From contig CAMRHE010000459.1 in assembly GCA_947044405.1 (NCBI GenBank), positions 372,001 to 436,000 on the forward strand: a stretch of DNA of 64,000 bases, written 5' to 3'. This DNA is from Leptodactylus fallax. Its lineage: Eukaryota > Chordata > Amphibia > Anura > Leptodactylidae. This document shows, piece after piece, positions 50,701 to 64,000 of the stretch. Position 1 is the first letter of the stretch, and every line of letters begins with the position of its first letter. Both the position numbers and the translations under genes were made by a program. The notes beneath the pieces were generated by a model, which worked only from the letters and a program-made list of their open reading frames with translations, was not told the origin of the DNA and searched no databases.

Positions 50701-53700
50701 ACACAGTCAGAGATACAGCAGGGGTAGATAAGCGACAGGTATAGGGGTGTCACACACAGTATATACAGCAGTAGATACAGCTATAGGGGTGTCACACACA
50801 TGTATACAGCAGTATATACAGCTATAGGGGTGTCACACACATGTATACAGCAGTAGATACAGCTATAGGGGTGTCACACACACGTATACAGCAGTATATA
50901 CAGCTATAGGGGTGTCACACACATGTATACAGCAGTAGATACAGCTATAGGGGTGTCACACACACGTATACAGCAGTATACATGTATAGGGGTGTCAACA
51001 CACGTATACAGCAGTAGATACAGCTATAGGGGTGTCACACACATGTATACAGCCGTATATACAGCTATAGGGGTGTCACACACGTGTATACAGCAGTAGA
51101 TACAGCTATAGGGGTGTCACACACACGTATACAGCAGTAGATACAGCTATAGGGGTGTCACACACACATGTATACAGCAGTATATACATGTATAGGGGTG
51201 TCACACACATGTATACAGCAGTAGATACAGCTATAGGGGTGTCACACACGTGTATGCAGCAGTAGATACAGCTATAGGGGTGTCACACACACGTATACAG
51301 CAGTAGATACAGCTATAGGGGTGTCACACACATGTATACAGCAGTATATACAGCTATAGGGGTGTCACACACGTGTATACAGCAGTAGATACAGCTATAG
51401 GGGTGTCACACACATATACACAGTAGATACAGCTATAGGGGTGTCACACACACGTATACAGCAGTATATACAGCTATAGGGGTGTCACACACGTGTAACA
51501 GCAGTATATACAGCTATAGGGGTGTCACACACGGTATGTAGCAGTATATACAGCTATAGGGGTGTCACACACGTGTATACAGCAGTATATACAGGTATAG
51601 GGGTGTCACACACGTGTATGCAGCAGTAGATACAGCTATAGGGGTGTCACACACACGTATACAGCAGTAGATACAGCTATAGGGGTGTCACACACATGTA
51701 TACAGCAGTATATACAGCTATAGGGGTGTCACACACATGTATACAGCAGTAGATACAGCTATAGGGGTGTCACACACATATACACAGTAGATACAGCTAT
51801 AGGGGTGTCACACACACGTATACACAGTAGATACAGCTATAGGGGTGTCACACACACACGTAACACAGCATAGGGGTGTCACACACAGTAACAGCAGAAT
51901 ACAGCTATAGGGGGCACACACAGAAACAGCAAGGGGGGAACAGGCACACAGTATACACAGTAGATACAGCTATAGGGGTGACACACACACGTATACAGCA
52001 GTAGATACAGCTATAGGGGTGTCACACACATGTATACAGCAGTAGATACAGCTATAGGGGTGTCACACACGTGTATACAGCAGTAGATACAGCTATAGGG
52101 GTGTCACACACGTATACAGCAGTATATACAGCTATAGGGGTGTCACACACGTGTATACAGCAGTAGATACAGCTATAGGGGTGTCACACACATGTATACA
52201 GCAGTATATACAGCTATAGGGGTGTCACACACATGTATACAGCAGTAGATACAGCTATAGGGGTGTCACACACATGTATACAGCAGTATATACAGCTATA
52301 GGGGTGTCACACACATGTATACAGCAGTATATACAGCTATAGGGGTGTCACACACATGTATACAGCAGTAGATACAGCTATAGGGGTGTCACACACATAT
52401 ACACAGTAGATACAGCTATAGGGGTGTCACACACATGTATACAGCAGTATATACAGCTATAGGGGTGTCACACACATGTATACAGCAGTATATACAGCTA
52501 TAGGGGTGTCACACACATGTATACAGCAGTATATACAGCTATAGGGGTGTCACACACATGTATACAGCAGTAGATACAGCTATAGGGGTGTCACACACAT
52601 ATACAGTATACAGCAGTAGATACAGCTATAGGGGTGTCACACACATGTATACAGCAGTAGATACAGCTATAGGGGTGTCACACACACACACAGTAGGTGC
52701 ACACAAAACAGCAGTATATACAGCTATAGGGGTGTCACACACATGTATACAGCAGTAGATACAGCTATAGGGGTGTCACACACATGTATACAGCAGTAAT
52801 ACAGTATAGGGGTGTCACACACACACAAGCATAGTCACACACAGCAGTATATACAGCTATAGGGGTGTCACACACGTGTATACAGCAGTAGATACAGCTA
52901 TAGGGGTGTCACACACATGTACACAGCAGTAATACAGCTATAGGGGTGTCACACACATGTATACAGCAGTATATACAGCTATAGGGGTGTCACACACATG
53001 TATACAGCAGTATATACAGCTATAGGGGTGTCACACACATGAAACAGCACACACGTATACAGCAGTATATACAGCTATAGGGGTGTCACACACATGTATA
53101 CAGCAGTAGATACAGCTATAGGGGTGTCACACACATATACACAGTAGATACAGCTATAGGGGTGTCACACACATGTATACACAGTAGATACAGCTATAGG
53201 GGTGTACACACACAGTATACAGCAGTAGATACAGCTATAGGGGTGTCACACACATGTATACAGCAGTATATACAGCTATAGGGGTGTCACACACATGTAT
53301 ACAGCAGTAGATACAGCTATAGGGGTGTCACACACATGTATACAGCAGTATATACAGCTATAGGGGTGTCACACACATATACACAGTAGATACAGCTATA
53401 GGGGTGTCACACACACACATACGATGACAGCAGTAGATACAGCTATAGGGGTGTCACACACATGTATACAGCAGTAGATACAGCTATAGGGGTGTCACAC
53501 ACACGTATACAGCAGTAAACAGCATAGGGGTGTCACACACATGTATACAGCAGTATATACAGCTATAGGGGTGTCACACACATGTATACAGCAGTATATA
53601 CAGCTATAGGGGTGTCACACACATGTATACAGCAGTAGATACAGCTATAGGGGTGTCACACACATGTATACAGCAGTAGATACAGCTATAGGGGTGTCAC

Positions 53701-56700
53701 ACACATGTATACAGCAGTAGATACAGCTATAGGGGTGTCACACACACAGAAACACTATAGGGGTGTCACACACATGTATACAGCAGTATATACAGCTATA
53801 GGGGTGTCACACACATGTATACAGCAGTAGATACAGCTATAGGGGTGTCACACACATATACAGCAGTAGATACAGCTATAGGGGTGTCACACACATGTAT
53901 ACAGCAGTATATACAGCTATAGGGGTGTCACACACACACAGATACAGCAGTAGATACAGCTATAGGGGTGTCACACACACGTATACAGCAGTAATACAGC
54001 TAAGGGGGCACACAAACAAAAGGGGGTCACACACAGACCGTAAACAGTATAGGGGTGTCACACACGTATACAGCAGTAGATACAGCTATAGGGGGTGTCA
54101 CACACACGTATACAGCAGTATATACAGCTATAGGGGTGTCACACACATGTATACAGCAGTAGATACAGCTATAGGGGTGTCACACACATGTATACAGCAG
54201 TAGATACAGCTATAGGGGTGTCACACACACGTATACAGCAGTAAGTATACAGCTATAGGGGTGTCACACACGTGTATACAGCAGTAGATACAGCTATAGG
54301 GGTGTCACACACACGTATACAGCAGTATATACAGCTATAGGGGTGTCACACACATGTATACAGCAGTAGATACAGCTATAGGGGTGTCACACACATGTAT
54401 ATAGCAGTATATACATGTATAGGGGTGTCAGACACACGTATACAGCAGTAGATACAGCTATAGGGGTGTCACACACACGTATACAGCAGTAGATACAGCT
54501 ATAGGGGTCACACACATGTAACAGCAGGAACAATAGGGGTGTCAGACACACGTATACAGCAGTAGATACAGCTATAGGGGTGTCACACACACGTATACAG
54601 CAGTAGATACAGCTATAGGGGTGTCACACACGTGTATGCAGCAGTACATACAGCTAATGGGGTGTCACACTCACGTATGCAGCAGTAGATACAGCTATAG
54701 GGGGTGTCACACACACGTATACAGCAGTATATACAGCTATAGGGGTGTCACACACGTGTATACAGCAGTAGATACAGCTATAGGGGTGTCACACACATAT
54801 ACACAGTAGATACAGCTATAGGGGTGTCACACACACGTATACAGCAGTATATACAGCTATAGGGGTGTCACACACGTGTATACAGCAGTATATACAGCTA
54901 TAGGGGTGTCACACACGTGTATGCAGCAGTATATACAGCTAGGGGTGTCACACGTGTATGCAGCAGTATATACAGCTATAGGGGTGTCACACACATATAC
55001 ACAATAGATAGAGCTATAGGGTTGTCACACACATGTATACAGCAGTATATACATCTATAGGGGTGTCACACACGTGTATACAGCAGTAGATACAGCTATA
55101 GGGGTGTCACACACATGTATACAGCAGTATATACAGCTATAGGGGTGTCACACACATGTATACAGCAGTATATACATCTATAGGGGTGTGACACACATAT
55201 ACACAGTAGATACAGCTATAGGGGTGTCACACACATGTATACAGCAGTAGATACAGCTATAGGGGTGTCACACATGTATACAGCAGAATACATGTATAGG
55301 GGGGTCACACAAACAGCAGTATATACATCTATAGGGGTGTCACACACATGTATACAGCAGTAGATACAGCTATAGGGGTGTCACACACATATACACAGTA
55401 GATACAGCTATAGGGGTGTCACACATGTATACAGCAGTATATACAGCTATAGGGGTGTCACACACATATACACAATAGATACAGCTATAGGGGTGTCACA
55501 CACATATACACAGTAGATACAGCTATAGGGGTGTCACACACATGTATACAGCAGTATATACAGCTATAGGGGTGTCACACACGTGTATACAGCAGTAGAT
55601 ACAGCTATAGGGGTGTCACACACATGTATACAGCAGTATATACATCTATAGGGGTGTCACACACGTGTATACAGCAGTAGATACACCTATAGGGGTGTCA
55701 CACACATATACACAGTAGATACAGCTATAGGGGTGTCACACACATGTATACAGCAGTAGATACAGCTATAGGGGTGTCATACACATGTATACAGCAGTAT
55801 ATACATGTATAGGGGTTTTAAACAAAAAAAAAACAGTATATACATGTATAGGGGTGTCACACACACATGTATACAGCAGTATATACATCTATAGGGGTGT
55901 CACACACGTGTATACAGCAGTAGATACAGCTATAGGGGTGTCATACACGTGTGTATAGCAGTATATACATCTATAGGGGTGTCACACATGTATACAGCAG
56001 TATATACATGTATAGGGGTGTCACATATGTATACAGCAGTATATACATGTATAGGGGTGTCACACATGTATACAGCAGTATATACAGCTATAGGGGTGTC
56101 ACACACGTGTATACAGCAGTAGATACAGCTATAGGGGTGTCACACACATATACACAGTAGATACAGCTATAGTGGTGTCACACACATATACACAGTAGAT
56201 ACAGCTATAGGGGTGTCACACACATGTATACAGCAGTATATACAGCTATAGAAAAAAAAGGGGTGTCACACACACGTATACAGCAGTATATACAGCTATA
56301 GGGGTGTCACACACGTGTATACAGCAGTAGATACAGCTATAGGGGTGTCACACACATGTATATAGCAGTATATACATGTATAGGGGTGTCACACATGTAT
56401 ACAGCAGTATATACATGTATAGGGGTGTCACACACACGTATACAGCAGTAGATACAGCTATAGGGGTGTCACACACACGTATACAGCAGTATATACAGCT
56501 ATAGGGGTGTCACACACATGTATACAGCAGTAGATACAGCTATAGGGGTGTCACACACATGTATATAGCAGTATATACATGTATAGGGGTGTCAGACACA
56601 CGTATACAGCAGTAGATACAGCTATAGGGGTGTCACACACACGTATACAGCAGTAGATACAGCTATAGGGGTGTCACACACGTGTATGCAGCAGTAGATA

Positions 56701-58020
56701 CAGCTATAGGGGTGTCACACACATATACACAGTAGATACAGCTATAGGGGTGTCACACACATGTATACAGCAGTAGATACAGCTATAGGGGTGTCACACA
56801 CACGTATACAGCAGTATATACAGCTATAGGGGTGTCACACACATGTATACAGCAGTAGATACAGCTATAGGGGTGTCACACACGTGTATACAGCAGTAGA
56901 TACAGCTATAGGGGTGTCACACACACGTATACAGCAGTAGATACAGCTATAGGGGTGTCACACACACGTATACAGCAGTAGATACAGCTATAGGGGTGTC
57001 ACACACACACACGTATACAGCAGTATATACAGCTATAGGGGTGTCACACACGTGTATACAGCAGTATATACAGCTATAGGGGTGTCACACACGTGTATGT
57101 AGCAGTAGATACAGCTATAGGGGTGTCACACACACGTATGCAGCAGTAGATACAGCTATAGGGGTGTCACACACATGTATACAGCAGTATATACAGCTAT
57201 AGGGGTGTCACACACGTGTATACAGCAGTAGATACAGCTATAGGGGTGTCACACACATATACACAGTAGATACAGCTATAGGGGTGTCACACACACGTAT
57301 ACAGCAGTATATACAGCTATAGGGGTGTCACACACATGTATACAGCAGTATATACAGCTATAGGGGTGTCACACACGTGTATGTAGCAGTATATACAGCT
57401 ATAGGGGTGTCACACACGTGTATGCAGCAGTATATACAGCTATAGGGGTGTCACACACATATACACAGTAGATACAGCTATAGGGGTGTCACACACATGT
57501 ATACAGCAGTATATACAGCTATAGGGGTGTCACACACATGTATACAGCAGTAGATACAGCTATAGGGGTGTCACACAAATATACACAGTAGATACAGCTA
57601 TAGGGGTGTCACACACACACAGCAAAGGGGAAGGTGTCACACACAGATACAGCAGTATATACAGCTATAGGGGTGTCACACACATGTATACAGCAGTATA
57701 TACACCTATAGGGGTGTCACACACATATACACAGTAGATACAGCTATAGGGGTACACACATGTATACAGCAAACACCTATAGGGGTGTCACACACATATA
57801 CACAGTAGATACAGCTATAGGGGTGTCACACACAATACACAGTAGATACAGCTATAGGGGTGTCACACATGTATACAGCAGTATATACATGTATTGGGGT
57901 GTCACACACATGTATACAGCAGTATATACATCTATAGGGGTGTCACACACGTGTATACAGCAGTAGATACAGCTATAGGGGTGTCACACACATATACACA
58001 GAAACAAAAGAGGGGTGTCA
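50660..58020. other. Satellite stretch with scattered errors
   Basis: Isolated broken units at 50660-50760, 51845-51960, 52690-52710, 53400-53430, 53740-53760, 54000-54050, 55290-55320, 55815-55840, 56252-56260 (an A-run), 57620-57650 and 58000-58020, between otherwise regular units. Same interpretation as 42590-48550. Confidence 0.65.
54280..56300. repeat. Higher-order satellite block, copy 3
   Basis: Marker series again, offset about 5,750 bp from copy 2 (ACACAATAGATAGAG at 54999; identical 69-codon shadow frame at 55951; TATAGTGGTG at about 56169). The GTTACGCATG marker is replaced by TTTTAAACAAAAAAAAAA, which looks like a misread. Confidence 0.82.
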
Positions 58021-59419
58021 CACACATATACACAGTAGATACAGCTATAGGGGTGTCACACACACGTATGCAGCAGTAGATACAGCTATAGGGGTGTCAC
58101 ACACATGTATACAGCAGTATATACAGCTATAGGGGTGTCACACACGTGTATACAGCAGTAGATACAGCTATAGGGGTGTCACACACATGTATACAGCAGT
58201 ATATACATCTATAGGGGTGTCACACACATGTATACAGCAGTATATACATCTATAGGGGTGTCACACACATGTATACAGCAGTAGATACACCTATAGGGGT
58301 GTCACACACATATACACAGTAGATACAGCTATAGGGGTGTCACACACGTGTGTATAGCAGTATATACATCTATAGGGGTGTCACACATGTATACAGCAGT
58401 ATATACATGTATAGGGGTGTCACACATATGTATACAGCAGTATATACAGCTATAGGGGTGTCACACACGTGTATACAGCAGTAGATACAGCTATAGGGGT
58501 GTCACACACATATACACAGTAGATACAGCTATAGGGGTGTCATACACGTGTGTATAGCAGTATATACATCTATAGGGGTGTCACACATGTATACAGCAGT
58601 ATATACATGTATAGGGGTGGCACATATGTATACAGCAGTATATACAGCTATAGGGGTGTCACACACGTGTATACAGCAGTAGATACAGCTATAGGGGTGT
58701 CACACACATATACACAGTAGATACAGCTATAGGGGTGTCACACACATATACACAGTAGATACAGCTATAGGGGTGTCACACATGTATACAGCAGTATATA
58801 CAGCTATAGGGGTGTCACACACACGTATACAGCAGTATATACAGCTATAGGGCTGTCACACACATATACACAGTAGATACAGCTATAGGGGTGTCACACA
58901 CGTATACAGCAGTAGATACAGCTATAGGGGTGTCACACACATGTATACAGCAGTAGATACAGCTATAGGGGTGTCACACACACGTATGCAGCAGTAGATA
59001 CAGCTATAGGGGTGTCACACACGTGTATACAGCAGTAGATACAGCTATAGGGGTGTCACACACGTGTATACAGCAGTAGATACAGCTATAGTGGTGTCAC
59101 ACACGTGTATGCAGCAGTAGATACAGCTATAGGGGTGTCACACACGTATACAGCAGTATATACATGTATAGGGGTGTCACACATGTATACAGCAGTATAT
59201 ACAGCTATAGGGGTGTCACACACACGTATACAGCAGTATATACAGCTATAGGGGTGTCACACACATGTCTACAGCAGTATATACAGCTATAGGGGTGTCA
59301 CACACATGTATACAGCAGTATATACATCTATAGGGGTGTCACACACATGTATACAGCAGTAGATACAGCTATAGGGGTGTCACACACATGTATACAGCAG
59401 TAGATACAGCTATAGGGGT

Positions 59420-60700
59420 GTCACACATGTATACAGCAGTATATACAGCTATAGGGGTGTCACACACATATACACAGTAGATACAGTTATAGGGGTGTCA
59501 CACACATGTATACAGCAGTAGATACAGCTATAGGGGTGTCTCACACACGTATACAGCAGTATATACAGCTATAGGGGTGTCACACACACGTATACAGCAG
59601 TATATACAGCTATAGGGGTGTCACACACACGTATACAGCAGTATATACAGCTATAGGGGTGTCACACACACGTATACAGCAGTATATACAGCTATAGGGG
59701 TGTCACACACATGTATACAGCAGTAGATACAGCTATAGGGGTGTCACACACATGTATACAGCAGTAGATACAGCTATAGGGGTGTCACACACGTGTATGC
59801 AGCAGTAGATACAGCTATAGGGGTGGCACACACACATATACACAGTAGATACAGATATAGGGGTGTCACACACACGTATACAGCAGTATATACAGCTATA
59901 GGGGTGTCACGCACATGTATACAGCAGTAGATACAGCTATAGGGGTGTCACACACGTGTATGCAGCAGTAGATACAGCTATAGGGGTGTCACACACACGT
60001 ATGCAGCAGTAGATACAGCTATAGGGGTGTCACACACACGTATACAGCAGTATATACAGCTATAGGGGTGTCACACACATGTATACAGCAGTATATACAG
60101 CTATAGGGGTGTCACACAAGTGTATACAGCAGTATATACAGCTATAGGGGTGTCACTCACGTGTATGCAGCAGTATATACATCTATAGGGGTGTCACACA
60201 CACACGTATACAGCAGTAGATACAGCTATAGGGGTGTCACACACATATACACGGTAGATACAGATATAGGGGTGTCACACACGTGTATACAGCAGTATAT
60301 ACAGCTATAGGGTTGTCACACACATGTATACAGCAGTATATACATCTATTGTGGTGTCACACACACATGTATACAGCAGTATATACAGCTATAGGGGTGT
60401 CACACACGTGTATACAGCAGTAGATACAGCTATAGGGGTGTCACACACATATACACAGTAGATACAGCTATAGGGGTGTCACACACACGTATACAGCAGT
60501 ATATACAGCTATAGGGGTGTCACACACATGTATACAGCAGTATATACAGCTATAGGGGTGTCACACACACGTATACAGAAGTATATACAGCTATAGGGGT
60601 GTCACACACATATACACAGTAGATACATCTATAGGGGTGTCACACACATGTATACAGCAGTATATACAGCTATAGGGGTGTCACACACATATACACAGTA
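59420..60700. repeat. Further higher-order copy matching about 34.06-35.9 kb
   Basis: GTCACACATGTATACAGCAG followed shortly by GATACAGTTATAG at 59488 matches 34061-34115. The CTATTGTGGTG marker at about 60347 matches 35288. This shows the long-range repeat resumes after copy 3. Confidence 0.75.
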
Positions 60701-63119
60701 GATACAGCTATAGGGGTGTCACACACATGTATATAGCAGTATATACATGTATAGGGGTGTCACACATGTATACAGCAGTATATACATGTATAGGGGTGTC
60801 ACACACACGTATACAGCAGTAGATACAGCTATAGGGGTGTCACACACGTGTATACAGCAGTACATACAGCTATAGGGGTGTCACACACATATACACAGTA
60901 GATACAGCTATAGGGGTGTCACACACGTGTATACAGCAGTATATACAGCTATAGGGGTGTCACACACGTGTATACAGCAGTAGATACAGCTATAGGGGTG
61001 TCACACACATGTATACAGCAGTATATACATGTATAGGGGTGTCACACATGTATACAGCAGTATATACATGTATAGGGGTGTCACACACACGTATACAGCA
61101 GTAGATACAGCTATAGGGGTGTCACACACGTGTATACAGCAGTAGATACAGCTATAGGGGTGTCACACACGTGTATGCAGCAGTAGATACAGCTATAGGG
61201 GTGTCACACACATATACACAGTAGATACAGCTATAGGGGTGTCACACACGTGTATACAGCAGTATATACAGCTATAGGGTTGTCACACACATGTATACAG
61301 CAGTATATACATCTATAGGGGTGTCACACACGTGTATACAGCAGTAGATACACCTATAGGGGTGTCACACACATATACACAGTAGATACAGCTATAGGGG
61401 TGTCACACACATATACACAGTAGATACAGCTATAGGGGTGTCACACACATGTATACAGCAGTAGATACAGCTATAGGGGTGTCATACACATGTATACAGC
61501 AGTATATACATGTATAGGGGTGTCACACACATGTATGCAGCAGTATATACAGCTATAGGGGTGTCACACACATGTATACAGCAGTATATACATCTATAGG
61601 GGTGTCACACACGTGTATACAGCAGTAGATACAGCTATAGGGGTGTCACACACATGTATATAGCAGTATATACATGTATAGGGGTGTCACACACATGTAT
61701 ACAGCAGTATATACAGCTATAGGGGTGTCACACACGTGTATACAGCAGTAGATACAGCTATAGGGGTGTCACACACATATACACAGTAGATACAGCTATA
61801 GGGGTGTCACACACATGTATACAGCAGTATATACAGCTATAGGGGTGTCACACACATTATACAGCAGTAGATACATCTATAGGGGTGTCACACACATGTA
61901 TACAGCAGTATATACAGCTATAGGGGTGTCACACACATGTATACAGCAGTAGATACATGCTATAGGGGTGTCACACACATGTATACAGCAGTATATACAT
62001 GTATAGGGGTGTCACACACATGTATACAGCAGTATATACATGCTATAGGGGTGTCACACACACGTATACAGTAGTAGATACAGCTATAGGGGTGTCACAC
62101 ACATGTATATAGCAGTATATACATCTATAGGGGTGTCACACACATGTATACAGCAGTAGATACAGCTATAGGGGTGTCACACACATGTATATAGCAGTAT
62201 ATACATGTATAGGGGTGTCGACACACGTATACAGCAGTAGATACAGCTATAGGGGTGTCACACACACGTATACAGCAGTATATACAGCTATAGGGGTGTC
62301 ACACACATGTATATAGCAGTATATACAGGTATAGGGGTGTCACACACATGTATACAGCAGTATATACATGTATAGGGGTGTCACACACACGTATACAGCA
62401 GTAGATACAGCTATAGGGGTGTCACACACACGTATACAGCAGTATATACAGCTATAGGGGTGTCACACACATGTATACAGCAGTAGATACAGCTATAGGG
62501 GTGTCACACACTATATACACAGTAGATACAGCTATAGGGGTGTCACACACATGTATACAGCAGTATATACAGCTATAGGGGGTGTCACACACATGTATAC
62601 AGCAGTATATACAGCTATAGGGGTGTCACACACATGTATACAGCAGTATATACAGCTATAGGGGTGTCACACACGTATACACAGTAGATACAGCTATAGG
62701 GGTGTCACACACATGTATACAGCAGTATATACAGCTATAGGGGGTGTCACACACATGTATACAGCAGTATATACAGCTATAGGGGTGTCACACACATGTA
62801 TACAGCAGTATATACATGGGGTGTACACATTCCGATAGGGGTGTCACACACATGTATACAGCAGTATATACAGCTATAGGGGTGTCACACACATGTATAC
62901 AGCAGTAGATACAGCTATAGGGGTGTCACACACATGTATATAGCAGTATATACATGTATAGGGGTGTCCACACATGTATACAGCAGTAGATACAGGTATA
63001 GGGGTGTCACACACATATACAGCAGTAGATACAGGTATAGGGGTGTCACACACACGTATACAGCAGTAGATACAGCTATAGGGGTGTCACACACACGTAT
63101 ACAGCAGTAGATACAGCTA

Positions 63120-64000
63120 TAGGGGTGTCACACACATGTATACAGCAGTGTATACATGTATAGGGGTGTCAGACACACGTATACAGCAGTAGATACAGCT
63201 ATAGGGATGTCACACACACGTATACAGCAGTAGATACAGCTATAGGGGTGTCACACACATGTATACAGCAGTATATACAGCTATAGGGGTGTCACACACA
63301 TGTATACAGCAGTAGATACAGCTATAGGGGTGTCACACACACGTATACAGCAGTATATACAGCTATAGGGGTGTCACACACGTGTATACAGCAGTAGATA
63401 CAGCTATAGGGGTGTCACACACATATACACAGTAGATACAGCTATAGGGGTGTCACACACACGTATACAGCAGTATATACAGCTATAGGGGTGTCACACA
63501 CGTGTATACAGCAGTATATACAGCTATAGGGGTGTCACACACGTGTATGCAGCAGTATATACAGCTATAGGGGTGTCACACACGTGTATGCAGCAGTATA
63601 TACAGCTATAGGGGTGTCACACACATATACACAATAGATACAGCTATAGGGTTGTCACACACATGTATACAGCAGTATATACATCTATAGGGGTGTCACA
63701 CACGTGTATACAGCAGTAGATACAGCTATAGGGGTGTCACACACATGTATACAGCAGTAGATACAGCTATAGGGGTGTCACACACATATACACAGTAGAT
63801 ACAGCTATAGGGGTGTCACACACATGTATACAGCAGTATATACAGCTATAGGGGTGTCACACACATGTATACAGCAGTATATACATCTATAGGGGTGTCA
63901 CACACGTGTATACAGCAGTAGATACAGCTATAGGGGTGTCACACACATATACACAGTAGATACAGCTATAGGGGTGTCACACACATGTATACAGCAGTAG
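63120..64000. repeat. Higher-order satellite block, partial copy 4
   Basis: CAGTGTATACATGTATAGGG with GTCAGACACACG at about 63145-63180, AGGGATGTC at 63205, and ACACAATAGATACAG with GGGTTGTC at 63629. The spacing from the first to the last marker (about 460 bp) equals that in copy 1. It runs off the window end. Confidence 0.8.

Larger units (their letters stand above)
29986..64000. repeat. 41/38-bp giant satellite array (over 34 kb, open at the right edge)
   Basis: Roughly 850 units. The 41-bp form reads GTATATACAGCTATAGGGGT, GTCACACACATGTATACAGC, A. The 38-bp form has ACATATACACAGTAGATACA and lacks three bases. Common variants are CATCTATAG or CATGTATAG for CAGCTATAG, ACGTATAC or GTGTATAC for ATGTATAC, and TATGCAGC for TATACAGC. 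Because 41 is not a multiple of three, open frames are short; those of 60-100 codons (e.g. YTAIGVSHTYTAV) are translated repeat. No gene, exon or RNA gene is visible anywhere in it. Confidence 0.97.

Noticed and set aside
29986..64000. CENP-B box or telomeric repeat in the 41-bp satellite
   Set aside because: No TTCG-based CENP-B motif and no TTAGGG repeats in the common unit. A centromeric role is therefore not claimed.

Overview
This is eukaryotic, almost certainly vertebrate, nuclear DNA. The evidence is a split gene with GT/AG introns, an Ig V-type domain and an ITAM, an IR/DR-type Tc1-like transposon, an L2-like LINE fragment and very large tandem arrays. An amphibian (frog-like) genome fits the mix of Tc1 and L2 repeats best, but that is inference. 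There is no operon, CRISPR array or bacterial feature.

Layout. (1) 1-6150 holds two interleaved AT-rich minisatellites, A (29/31 bp) and B (about 35 bp), with a 1,536-bp tandem duplication. (2) 6151-6909 is non-repetitive 5' flank. (3) About 6910-29070 is one plus-strand gene for a small cell-surface receptor: signal-peptide exon, Ig V exon, two exons that together build one ITAM, two short linker exons, and a last exon ending in a YENF motif. I read it as nfam1-like. A transmembrane exon must lie between 12440 and 24274, because the splice phases demand it, but I cannot find it. (4) 29061-64000 is a 41/38-bp satellite that starts beside the gene's poly(A) signal, is interrupted once by an L2-like LINE, and runs off the window end.

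The introns are filled with different tandem repeats: 44 bp and about 73 bp in intron 1, 46 bp after the Ig exon, 39 bp (about 9.6 kb) before the ITAM exons, and 31 bp in the intron after the ITAM. A Tc1-like element with a frameshifted transposase lies at 13070-14619. The 39-bp satellite begins exactly at its TA target site and ends about 30 bp before a splice acceptor. A roughly 1.1-kb interspersed repeat flanked by an 18-bp target-site duplication lies in the last intron.

Most long open frames here are artefacts. The 39-bp unit is 13 codons with no stop in at least five frames, so it makes meaningless open frames of up to 1,353 codons. Parts of the window (12686-13085 and scattered patches between 42.6 and 58 kb) look like poor consensus sequence rather than biology. 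I found no discrete new molecular system. The items most worth a second look are the ITAM receptor, its missing transmembrane exon, the transposon/satellite junction and the higher-order structure of the satellites.
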